Assembly (NCBI RefSeq): GCF_042683165.1
Contig: NZ_JBHUIZ010000003.1
Location: 558,001-622,000, forward strand
DNA length: 64,000 bases
Reading direction: 5' to 3'
Source of the DNA: Tigheibacillus halophilus
GTDB taxonomy: Bacteria; Bacillota; Bacilli; Bacillales; Amphibacillaceae
Shown here: one piece after another, positions 16,371 to 23,947 of the stretch
Layout: every line of letters starts with the position of its first letter
How positions within the stretch are numbered: position 1 is the first letter of the stretch
Notes under the pieces: generated by a model
Seen by the model: only the letters and a program-made list of their open reading frames with translations
What the model was told of the DNA's origin: nothing
Database searches by the model: none
Position numbers and translations under genes: made by a program

Positions 16371-19130
16371 GTGGATTACAAAGAGACATTATTGATGCCA
16401 AAAACGGCATTTCCAATGCGTGGCAACCTGCCAAACAAGGAACCGAAACGTAGAGAACATTGGACAGAAAATAACGTGTATGAAAAAGATTTGGAACGGA
16501 CAAAGGGCAGACCAACCTTTATTTTGCATGACGGGCCACCGTATGCAAATGGTGATCTCCATATTGGTCATGCCTTGAATAAGATTTTGAAGGACTTCAT
16601 TACACGCTATAAATCCATGTCAGGGTATTATGCACCCTATGTGCCGGGGTGGGATACGCACGGTCTGCCGATTGAAACGGCTTTGACCAAGAATAAAAAA
16701 GTGGATCGCAAAAAAATGAGCATAGCGGAGTTTAGACAGAAATGTGCTGAATATGCCATGAAACAAGTGGAAACCCAGCGTGAACAATTCAAAGAACTCG
16801 GTGTCAGAGCAGATTGGGAAAATCCTTATATCACGTTGAAGAAGGATTATGAAGCGGCCCAAATAAGAGTATTTGGTTCCATGGCGGAGAAAGGATACAT
16901 TTATAAAGGTCTAAAGCCGGTATACTGGTCGCCGTCTTCAGAGTCTGCATTGGCTGAAGCAGAAATCGAGTATCAAGATAAACGGTCACCTTCCATTTAT
17001 GTAGCGTTTGCGGTTAATGATGGCAAAGGTCTGCTGCAAGAAGGTGATAAATTCATCATTTGGACGACAACCCCTTGGACGATCCCTGCCAATTTAGGAA
17101 TCAGCCTCCATCCCGACTTGGAATATGTGGTTGTCCAAGTAAATGGAAATCGATTTGTGGTCGCACAGGCACTTTTAGAGAATGTTGTTCAGGAGCTTGA
17201 ATGGGAAAATTATGAAGTTGTTCAAACCTTTAAAGGCGCCGAAGCAGACAGAATCACTGCAAAGCATCCGTTTTATGATCGTGATTCCTTGGTAATGATG
17301 GGTGAACATGTTACGACTGAAGCAGGTACCGGCTGTGTCCATACAGCGCCCGGACACGGGGAAGACGATTTTTATGTTTGCAAAAGTTATGGTATCAATG
17401 CATTTTGTCCAGTAGACGAAAAAGGTGTCATGACGGAGGAAGCGCCAGGATTCACCGGTCTCTTTTATGATAAAGCCAATAAACCTATTACAGAAAAATT
17501 AGAAGAAACGGGTGCTTTGCTGAAGCTAAAATTCATCACGCACTCCTATCCTCATGATTGGCGTACAAAAAAACCGACTATTTTCCGGGCGACCTCACAG
17601 TGGTTTGCATCCATTAAAGATTTTCGACAAGAAATTCTGGATGAGATCAAACAGGTGAATTGGTATCCGAAGTGGGGAGAAACAAGATTGTATAATATGG
17701 TGCGCGACCGTGAAGACTGGTGTATCTCCAGACAGCGTGCATGGGGTGTGCCAATTCCGGTATTTTATGGTGAAGATGGTACGCCGATTATCACAGATGA
17801 GACGATTGAACATGTTTCAGGTCTGTTTGCGGAATTTGGTTCCAATGTTTGGTTCGAACGTGAAGCAAAAGACTTGTTGCCAGAAGGATTTACATCAAAA
17901 CATAGCCCGAACGGCCATTTCACGAAAGAACAAGATATCATGGACGTTTGGTTTGATTCCGGTTCCTCACATGAAGCTGTGCTGCAAGGCAGGGAAGAAT
18001 TGCGCCGACCTGCAGATGTATATTTGGAAGGAAGCGACCAATATCGCGGTTGGTTTAACTCTTCGTTGTCCACTGCTGTCGCAGTTACTGGAAAAGCGCC
18101 GTACAAAACGGTCATCAGCCATGGATTCACTATGGATGGCCAGGGCAGAAAAATGAGTAAATCTCTTGGTAATGTCATCGTTCCTTCAAAAGTGCTCAAG
18201 CAACTTGGGGCGGATATCCTGCGTTTATGGGTGGCTTCTGTCGATTACCAGGCTGATATGCGTATCTCTGATGATATTTTAAAACAGACATCTGAAGCGT
18301 ACCGGAAAATCCGTAATACATTTAGATTTATGCTTGGCAACTTGGATGATTTCAATTCGAAGAAAGACGCACTTGCAGCTAAGGATATGGAAGAAATTGA
18401 CTTGTTTATGTTGCATCGATTGCAGCAGCTCGTTAGAGATGTGCATGAAAGTTATGACCGGTATGAATTCTCACCAATTTTTCACCGTATTCATAATTTC
18501 TGTACGGAAGACCTGAGCTCTTTCTACCTTGATTTTGCCAAGGATGTGTTGTACATTGAAGCACCTGATAACAAACGACGCCGAAGCATCCAGACTGCTT
18601 ACTATGAAATTTTGGTCACATTGGTGAAATTGTTGACACCTATCATTCCGCATACTACGGATGAAGTTTGGGAATATATCCCAGGTGTTGAAGAAGAAAG
18701 CGTCCAGCTGACAGATATGCCTAAGGCTCGGGAAGTAGAGGGCTTCACGCAACAGATGCAAGAAAAATGGCGCCATTTCATGGAAGTCCGTGACGATGTT
18801 TTGAAAGCTTTGGAAGAAGCCAGAGTGGAGAAGATCATCGGGAAATCGCTTGAGGCAAAAATTACCATAGTTCCCGAGGATGAGGAAACAAAAAGTGTAT
18901 TAACACAAATGGATCACTTTCATCAGCTGTTAATCGTTTCAGAAGCTGCCATTGCTGATAAAGACGAAAAAGCCGAAAAGTACCGGCACACTGCAGTGAA
19001 AGTTGAAAAACATCCAGGAGAAAAATGTGAACGTTGTTGGGTGTCATCTGATAGTGTAGGAACAGATCATAACCATCCAACGCTTTGTGAACGCTGTGCA
19101 GAAGTTGTCAGCGAACATTATGATAAATAA
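16371..19130 (+). CDS. ileS: Isoleucyl-tRNA synthetase
   Basis: Class I synthetase that charges tRNA-Ile and edits misactivated valine. It has the HIGH motif (PYANGDLHIGHALNK), the CP1 editing domain, the KMSKS motif (GRKMSKSLGN) and a C-terminal zinc knuckle (KCERCW ... LCERCAEVV). I chose GTG 16371 (919 residues, near the B. subtilis length) because aaggagga lies just upstream. The frame is open back to 16188, but that part is the T-box leader. B. subtilis ylyA, expected next, is missing. Confidence 0.97.
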   Translation: MDYKETLLMPKTAFPMRGNLPNKEPKRREHWTENNVYEKDLERTKGRPTFILHDGPPYANGDLHIGHALNKILKDFITRYKSMSGYYAPYVPGWDTHGLPIETALTKNKKVDRKKMSIAEFRQKCAEYAMKQVETQREQFKELGVRADWENPYITLKKDYEAAQIRVFGSMAEKGYIYKGLKPVYWSPSSESALAEAEIEYQDKRSPSIYVAFAVNDGKGLLQEGDKFIIWTTTPWTIPANLGISLHPDLEYVVVQVNGNRFVVAQALLENVVQELEWENYEVVQTFKGAEADRITAKHPFYDRDSLVMMGEHVTTEAGTGCVHTAPGHGEDDFYVCKSYGINAFCPVDEKGVMTEEAPGFTGLFYDKANKPITEKLEETGALLKLKFITHSYPHDWRTKKPTIFRATSQWFASIKDFRQEILDEIKQVNWYPKWGETRLYNMVRDREDWCISRQRAWGVPIPVFYGEDGTPIITDETIEHVSGLFAEFGSNVWFEREAKDLLPEGFTSKHSPNGHFTKEQDIMDVWFDSGSSHEAVLQGREELRRPADVYLEGSDQYRGWFNSSLSTAVAVTGKAPYKTVISHGFTMDGQGRKMSKSLGNVIVPSKVLKQLGADILRLWVASVDYQADMRISDDILKQTSEAYRKIRNTFRFMLGNLDDFNSKKDALAAKDMEEIDLFMLHRLQQLVRDVHESYDRYEFSPIFHRIHNFCTEDLSSFYLDFAKDVLYIEAPDNKRRRSIQTAYYEILVTLVKLLTPIIPHTTDEVWEYIPGVEEESVQLTDMPKAREVEGFTQQMQEKWRHFMEVRDDVLKALEEARVEKIIGKSLEAKITIVPEDEETKSVLTQMDHFHQLLIVSEAAIADKDEKAEKYRHTAVKVEKHPGEKCERCWVSSDSVGTDHNHPTLCERCAEVVSEHYDK

Positions 19131-19142
19131 CAAGTCATGTAT

Positions 19143-19175
19143 AACCCGCCGGAAGGTTCCGGCGGGTTCATTATT
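19143..19175 (+). terminator. Terminator hairpin after ileS
   Basis: A perfect GC-rich 12-bp stem (AACCCGCCGGAA / TTCCGGCGGGTT) has a 2-base loop as drawn, so its top pairs must open in practice. It is followed only by a broken T tract (CATTATT). Confidence 0.75.
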
Positions 19176-19277
19176 GGCCGGAAAAGTGTAAAAAACATCT
19201 TTTCGAAGGATATGGTTCCTGGTTTGTGTGGGATGGACAAATATATCCCGTGTTTTCGGCAACAAGCGTTTAAAATA

Positions 19278-19286
19278 TGATAAAAT
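19278..19286 (+). promoter_or_regulatory. Extended -10 promoter before lspA
   Basis: TGATAAAAT within TATGATAAAATAA is an extended -10 box; no good -35 is visible. It sits after the ileS terminator and 40 bp before lspA. Confidence 0.5.
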
Positions 19287-19326
19287 AAACCCAAGTGATT
19301 AGAATTTACATATCGGAGGAAAACGA

Positions 19327-19800
19327 ATGTTTCTGTATTATTTGATTGCTATCATCGTTATCGCACTGGATCAGTTAACAAAATGGGTCATTGTCAAAAC
19401 AATGGATTTGTACGAGAGTATCCCGGTCATTGAAAATTTTTTCTTTATCACATCATCTCGCAACAAAGGTGCAGCGTGGGGAATTCTGCAAGAGCAAATG
19501 ATTTTTTTCTATTTCGTGACGCTGATTGTCATTATCGGGGTTGTATATTTCATACAGAAATATGCTAAAGAAAGTATATGGCTTGGAATCGGGCTAAGTC
19601 TTATTCTGGGAGGAGCGATTGGAAACTTCATTGACCGGATTTTTCGCAATGAGGTGGTGGATTTTCTCCATTTTTATATTTTTAACTATGATTTCCCGAT
19701 ATTCAATGTTGCCGATTCATCTCTTTGCATTGGCGTCGGTTTCATTATTATAGCTACAATTATTGATGAATGGAAAGGGAAAAAGAAAGGATTGGCTTAA
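19327..19800 (+). CDS. lspA: Lipoprotein signal peptidase (signal peptidase II)
   Basis: LspA removes the signal peptide from diacylglyceryl prolipoproteins within the membrane. It has four membrane helices and both catalytic aspartates, in GNFIDRIF and FNVADSSLCIG. The conserved early motifs DQLTKWVI and FFFITSSRNKGAAWG are present. The length is 157 residues. ATG 19327 follows ggaggaaaacga. The next gene starts directly after its stop codon. Confidence 0.96.
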   Translation: MFLYYLIAIIVIALDQLTKWVIVKTMDLYESIPVIENFFFITSSRNKGAAWGILQEQMIFFYFVTLIVIIGVVYFIQKYAKESIWLGIGLSLILGGAIGNFIDRIFRNEVVDFLHFYIFNYDFPIFNVADSSLCIGVGFIIIATIIDEWKGKKKGLA

Positions 19801-20715
19801 ATGGTTGAGACGGCTGTATATGAAGTAGCTGAAGAAAACGCAAAAAAGCGGATTGACAAGCTGTTAGCAGAAATTCTTCCTGATGTCTCCAGGTCCCAAG
19901 TACAGACCTGGATCGACAAGGAAATGGTGACTGTAAACGGTAAACAGGTGAAGGCGAACTATAAATGCGTTCCAGGGGACCGAATCACCTGGACAATTCC
20001 GGAAACAGAAGAACCGGAAATCGAACCGGAAGACATACCTTTGGATATCGTTTACGAGGATAGTGATTTGATAGTTATCAATAAACCAAAGGGAATGGTT
20101 GTTCATCCTGCAGCTGGGCATTATGGACATACACTGGTGAATGCATTGCTTTTTCATTGTAATGACTTATCAGGTATTAACGGTGTGTCGCGTCCAGGTA
20201 TTGTTCATCGTATCGATAAAGATACAAGCGGCTTACTGGTTGCTGCAAAAAATGATGGCGCCCACACGAGTCTTAGTGAACAGCTAGCAAATAAAGATGT
20301 CGAAAGAAAGTATGAAGCAATAATTCATGGGGAGCTAGCGCATGATACGGGACTAATTGATGCACCAATTGGAAGAGACCCAAACAACCGGCAAAGAATG
20401 GCGGTAATCGAAAACGGCAAGGAGGCGCAGACACATTTCAAAGTATTGGAACGCTTTCGAAACTACAGCCATATTGAATGCCGTTTGGAAACTGGCCGTA
20501 CGCATCAGATAAGGGTACACATGAATTATATTGGCCATCCGTTAGTAGGAGATCCTAAATATGGCCCACGTAAAACCTTGGATGTGGCTGGACAGGCATT
20601 GCATGCAAAGGTTTTAGGCTTCAGACATCCAGCGACAGGTGAATTTCTGCATTTCGAAGCGGAGGCTCCCGAAATATTTCGGGATACATTGACAATTATA
20701 AAGAAGATGTCTTGA
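19801..20715 (+). CDS. ylyB: RluD-family ribosomal large-subunit pseudouridine synthase
   Basis: A 304-residue enzyme with an N-terminal S4 domain (KKRIDKLLAEILPDVSRSQVQTW) and a PseudoU synthase domain with the catalytic aspartate in HRIDKDTSGLLV. Later motifs are RKYEAIIHG, IECRLETGRTHQIRVHM and GDPKYG. It is the YlyB orthologue by position between lspA and pyrR. The exact rRNA target is not shown by sequence alone. Its stop codon overlaps the -35 box of the pyr promoter. Confidence 0.93.
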   Translation: MVETAVYEVAEENAKKRIDKLLAEILPDVSRSQVQTWIDKEMVTVNGKQVKANYKCVPGDRITWTIPETEEPEIEPEDIPLDIVYEDSDLIVINKPKGMVVHPAAGHYGHTLVNALLFHCNDLSGINGVSRPGIVHRIDKDTSGLLVAAKNDGAHTSLSEQLANKDVERKYEAIIHGELAHDTGLIDAPIGRDPNNRQRMAVIENGKEAQTHFKVLERFRNYSHIECRLETGRTHQIRVHMNYIGHPLVGDPKYGPRKTLDVAGQALHAKVLGFRHPATGEFLHFEAEAPEIFRDTLTIIKKMS

Positions 20716-20740
20716 CACTAAGGAATATCTTTGACATAAT
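20712..20740 (+). promoter_or_regulatory. Sigma-A promoter of the pyr operon
   Basis: TTGACA (20712-20717), a 17-bp spacer and CATAAT (20735-20740) make a strong promoter overlapping the end of ylyB. A second TTGACA at 20731 has only a poor -10 (TAGGAT, 16-bp spacing). Confidence 0.8.
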
Positions 20741-20765
20741 GAAAAAAATGAATTAGGATCCTTTA

Positions 20766-20856
20766 AGATAGTCCTGAGAGACTAAAAAGGAGGCGGAATC
20801 TATGTTTATGTAGCAGGCTCCTTATCTCTCTTACGGGAAAAGGAGTCTTTCATTTT
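20766..20856 (+). promoter_or_regulatory. PyrR-dependent attenuator 1 (before pyrR)
   Basis: AGTCCTGAGAGACT at 20770-20783 fits the PyrR anti-antiterminator loop (ARUCCNGNGAGGYU) except for one base. It is followed by AAGGAGGC, able to join an antiterminator, and by a terminator (GGCTCCTT 20816-20823 with AAGGAGTC 20840-20847, then TTTCATTTT). UMP-bound PyrR should stabilise the loop and permit termination. Confidence 0.88.
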
Positions 20857-20909
20857 GCAGAGGAATGCTTTCTTGCAAAATGGAATAACTGGGAATTGAG
20901 GAGATAATA

Positions 20910-21455
20910 TTGAAGAAAAAGACCAACTTACTTGACCAGGCCGCGATCAATCGCGCATTAACGAGAATCGCTCATGAGATTTTGGAAAAAAACAAGGGTG
21001 GGGACGATATTGTCCTGGTCGGTATTAAAACAAGAGGCATCCCGCTTGCCCAGCGGCTCCAGGAGAAAATAAAAAGGATTGAAAACATGACGGTTCCTAT
21101 TGGAGAATTGGACATTACGCTCTACCGTGATGATCTTGAAAAGGCAGTTGCGCAGGATGAGCCGGAAATCAAGGATAAAAATATCCCCGTAGATATCGGC
21201 CAAAAGAAAGTCGTTCTTGTAGATGATGTATTGTTCACTGGCAGGACGGTGCGGGCTGCGATGGATGCGGTGATGGATATTGGCCGGCCCTCTGCTATAC
21301 AATTAGCTGTTCTTATCGATAGAGGACACCGGGAACTACCGATACGTGCTGATTTCGTTGGCAAGAATATCCCGACATCTGATAAAGAGATTGTTATGGT
21401 TCAGTTGGATGAGACCGATCAGGCGGAACAGGTCGACTTATTTGAAAGAACATAA
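20910..21455 (+). CDS. pyrR: PyrR, pyr mRNA-binding attenuation regulator / uracil phosphoribosyltransferase
   Basis: PyrR senses UMP/UTP versus PRPP and binds the pyr leader loops to cause early termination; it keeps weak UPRTase activity. The PRPP motif is VVLVDDVLFTGRTVRAA, and the basic RNA-binding face (VGIKTRGIPLAQRL) is present. It has 181 residues. The start is TTG 20910 with gaggagat eight bases before. The next gene is pyrB; the uracil permease gene pyrP found between them in B. subtilis is absent. Confidence 0.96.
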   Translation: MKKKTNLLDQAAINRALTRIAHEILEKNKGGDDIVLVGIKTRGIPLAQRLQEKIKRIENMTVPIGELDITLYRDDLEKAVAQDEPEIKDKNIPVDIGQKKVVLVDDVLFTGRTVRAAMDAVMDIGRPSAIQLAVLIDRGHRELPIRADFVGKNIPTSDKEIVMVQLDETDQAEQVDLFERT

Positions 21456-21583
21456 AAGGATGCGTTTCCAAACACCTGCAGATTTACAGGTATGTATATG
21501 GATGTACTAACTTATGCAGATAGGAAGCGAGGCAGTACGAAAAAAAAGCAGTTAAAAAATGAAAATAGCTTGACCTTTAAATG

Positions 21584-21675
21584 AATCCAGAGAGGTTCAC
21601 AAGGTCGCTCAGTTTTGATGCGCGTGTTTTGGCGTTCAAACCTCTTTGCGGCCGATGCAAAGAGGTTTTTTTATT
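21584..21675 (+). promoter_or_regulatory. PyrR-dependent attenuator 2 (before pyrB)
   Basis: AATCCAGAGAGGTT at 21584-21597 matches the PyrR binding loop consensus fully. A strong terminator (AACCTCTTTGC 21639-21649 with GCAAAGAGGTT 21656-21666, then seven T) follows 40 bases later. The loop's AGAGGTT can alternatively pair with the terminator's AACCTCT to form the antiterminator. Confidence 0.93.
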
Positions 21676-21711
21676 CAAAGATAGCGGCCTTTACAAAAAT
21701 GGAGGGATAAA

Positions 21712-22656
21712 ATGATGAGACATTTTGAATCGCTTCACCAATTTTCAGTAAAGGAAATCATGGAGATGCTGGACTTAGCCAATCATTTTAAACGAGGGGG
21801 TGCACCTTCTTTCAAAGATAGCTATGCTGCAAATTTATTTTACGAACCAAGCACTAGAACAAAGAATAGCTTTATGATGGCCCAACATAAGCTTGGTATG
21901 AATGTATTGGAATTTGATGTGGATACTTCCAGTGTCAAGAAGGGAGAAACGCTATACGATACGGCAAAAACAATGGAGGCAATCGGAGCAGATTTACTTA
22001 TTATCAGACATCCGGATGATCATTGGGCAGACGGGCTTCGTAATGGTATAGGCATACCTCTGATAAACGGTGGAGCAGGGAAGGTGGAGCATCCGACACA
22101 GGGATTACTGGATTTGCTTACAATCTATCAAGAATTTGGCCATTTTCAAGATTTAAAGATTGCTATATGCGGAGATATTGCCCATAGCCGTGTAGCACAT
22201 TCCAATGCGGAGGTGCTGCAGCGAATGGGCGCTGAAGTCTACATGTGCGCGGCACCGGGGTTCGAGGATTTATCCTTGCCAATACCTTACATTACGATAG
22301 ATGAAGCTGTAAATGATTGTGATGTAGTGATGTTGCTGCGTATCCAGCACGAGCGGCATGAAAGTCATTGGCAAACATCTTCTTATCTAGAAGATTATGG
22401 TTTAACTAAAGCCAGAGAAAAACAGATGAAAAAGCAAGCGATCATTATGCACCCGGCACCAATCAACCGGGATGTGGAGATTGATACAGAACTGGTGGAA
22501 TGTCAGCGTTCCCGCATATTTAAGCAAATGGAGAACGGTGTATATACGAGGATGGCCATTATCACAAAAATGATGGAAGAATGGAGGATTAGCCATGCGA
22601 CTGCTTTTGAAGAACACGAGGCAAATAGCGCCCACAGGGCAATTGCAAGCCTATGA
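21712..22656 (+). CDS. pyrB: Aspartate carbamoyltransferase catalytic chain
   Basis: PyrB condenses carbamoyl phosphate and aspartate, the committed step of UMP synthesis. The carbamoyl-phosphate motif FYEPSTRTKNSF and later HPTQGLLDLLTI and MHPAPINRDVEI are present. It has 314 residues from ATG 21712 (the ATG at 21715 is equally possible) with ggaggga upstream. The C-terminal tail (about ten residues longer than in B. subtilis) overlaps the first 62 bases of pyrC. Confidence 0.95.
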   Translation: MMRHFESLHQFSVKEIMEMLDLANHFKRGGAPSFKDSYAANLFYEPSTRTKNSFMMAQHKLGMNVLEFDVDTSSVKKGETLYDTAKTMEAIGADLLIIRHPDDHWADGLRNGIGIPLINGGAGKVEHPTQGLLDLLTIYQEFGHFQDLKIAICGDIAHSRVAHSNAEVLQRMGAEVYMCAAPGFEDLSLPIPYITIDEAVNDCDVVMLLRIQHERHESHWQTSSYLEDYGLTKAREKQMKKQAIIMHPAPINRDVEIDTELVECQRSRIFKQMENGVYTRMAIITKMMEEWRISHATAFEEHEANSAHRAIASL

Positions 22657-23872
22657 TGTACTGATCGAGGAAGGATTGATCAAAGAAATAGAAGCAGAGC
22701 TGAGTGAAAAGGCTGCTGATCATGTTGTCGATTGTAAGAAGAATTTGCTTGTTCCCGGTTTTATTGATGTTCACGTTCATCTACGTGAACCGGGCGGGGA
22801 GCATAAGGAAACAATTGCATCAGGCACGAAAGCCGCGGCTCGTGGGGGCTTTACCACAATTTGCGCTATGCCGAATACGGCACCAGTCCCTGATAGCGTA
22901 GTCAGCATGGAAGAGTTGCTTGGCAGGATAGCAGAACATGCGAAGGTTCGTGTATTGCCCTATGCCTCTATTACAAAAGATCTGCAAGGAAGGGAGCTTT
23001 CTCCCATCCGGGAACTTTCTAAACTCGATACATTTGCTTTTACAGATGACGGTGTCGGAATTCAGTCAGCTGACCAAATGCTGCTTGCAATGCAGGAGGC
23101 GGCCAGGGCGAAAAAGGCCGTTGTTGCCCATTGTGAGGATAACAGTCTATTGCATGGTGGTGTCATCCATCAAGGCAGGGCCAGCGAAAAATTCAACTTG
23201 CCTGGTATCACATCTGTTACAGAATCGGTTCAAATAGCCAGGGACGTTCTATTAGCGGAGGAGTCGGGTTGCCATTACCACGTCTGCCACGTAAGTACAA
23301 AGGAGTCTGTACGTGTGATCCGGGACGCAAAGCGTGCTGGAATCAAGGTAAGTGCTGAAGTGACGCCCCATCATCTATTGCTGAATGAGGAAGATATTTT
23401 AGAGGGAGATGCTAATTTCAAGATGAATCCGCCACTGAGGAGCATAGCTGACAGTCAGGCACTGCTGGATGGTCTGTTGGATGGCACAATCGATTTTATC
23501 GCCACAGATCATGCTCCACATGCAGAAGAAGAAAAAGCAAAAGGTTTTTTGGAGGCACCTTTCGGTATTGTAGGGCTGGAAACAGCTTTTCCATTGCTTT
23601 ATACATACCTTGTCAGAACAAATAAGGCATCATTATCTCAGTTGATAGATTGGCTGACCATAAAACCTGCGACGGTTTTCGGTCTTTCTTATGGAAAGCT
23701 TGAAACCGCGAATATTGCGGATTTGACACTAATAGACCTGGATCACTCCAGTACGATTAATAAAGATACTTTTTTTTCTAAAGGCAAAAACACCCCATTT
23801 GAAGGCTGGAAGATATACGGGATACCAAAATTGACTGTTTTTGGCGGCGAAATAGTATATAAAAATCTCTAA
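22595..23872 (+). CDS. pyrC: Dihydroorotase
   Basis: Zinc amidohydrolase that closes carbamoyl aspartate to dihydroorotate. Metal motif DVHVHLREPGGEHKE, the MPNT motif (CAMPNTAPVPD), VAHCEDNSLL, YHVCHVSTKESV and FIATDHAPH are all visible. The length is 425 residues. ATG 22595 has its ggagg site inside the pyrB reading frame, implying coupled translation. The expected next gene, carA (pyrAA), is absent. Confidence 0.96.
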   Translation: MRLLLKNTRQIAPTGQLQAYDVLIEEGLIKEIEAELSEKAADHVVDCKKNLLVPGFIDVHVHLREPGGEHKETIASGTKAAARGGFTTICAMPNTAPVPDSVVSMEELLGRIAEHAKVRVLPYASITKDLQGRELSPIRELSKLDTFAFTDDGVGIQSADQMLLAMQEAARAKKAVVAHCEDNSLLHGGVIHQGRASEKFNLPGITSVTESVQIARDVLLAEESGCHYHVCHVSTKESVRVIRDAKRAGIKVSAEVTPHHLLLNEEDILEGDANFKMNPPLRSIADSQALLDGLLDGTIDFIATDHAPHAEEEKAKGFLEAPFGIVGLETAFPLLYTYLVRTNKASLSQLIDWLTIKPATVFGLSYGKLETANIADLTLIDLDHSSTINKDTFFSKGKNTPFEGWKIYGIPKLTVFGGEIVYKNL

Positions 23873-23881
23873 AATCACATA

Positions 23882-23910
23882 TTGCATAATTATTCCATTA
23901 TATTTATAAT
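23882..23910 (+). promoter_or_regulatory. Candidate internal sigma-A promoter for carB
   Basis: TTGCAT (23882-23887), a 17-bp spacer and a perfect TATAAT (23905-23910) lie in a very AT-rich gap; a second TATAAT-like box follows at 23918. This is where carA would be in a standard pyr operon. Confidence 0.6.
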
Positions 23911-23947
23911 TATACAATATAATCATACCTAAAGGGGTGGAGATAAC

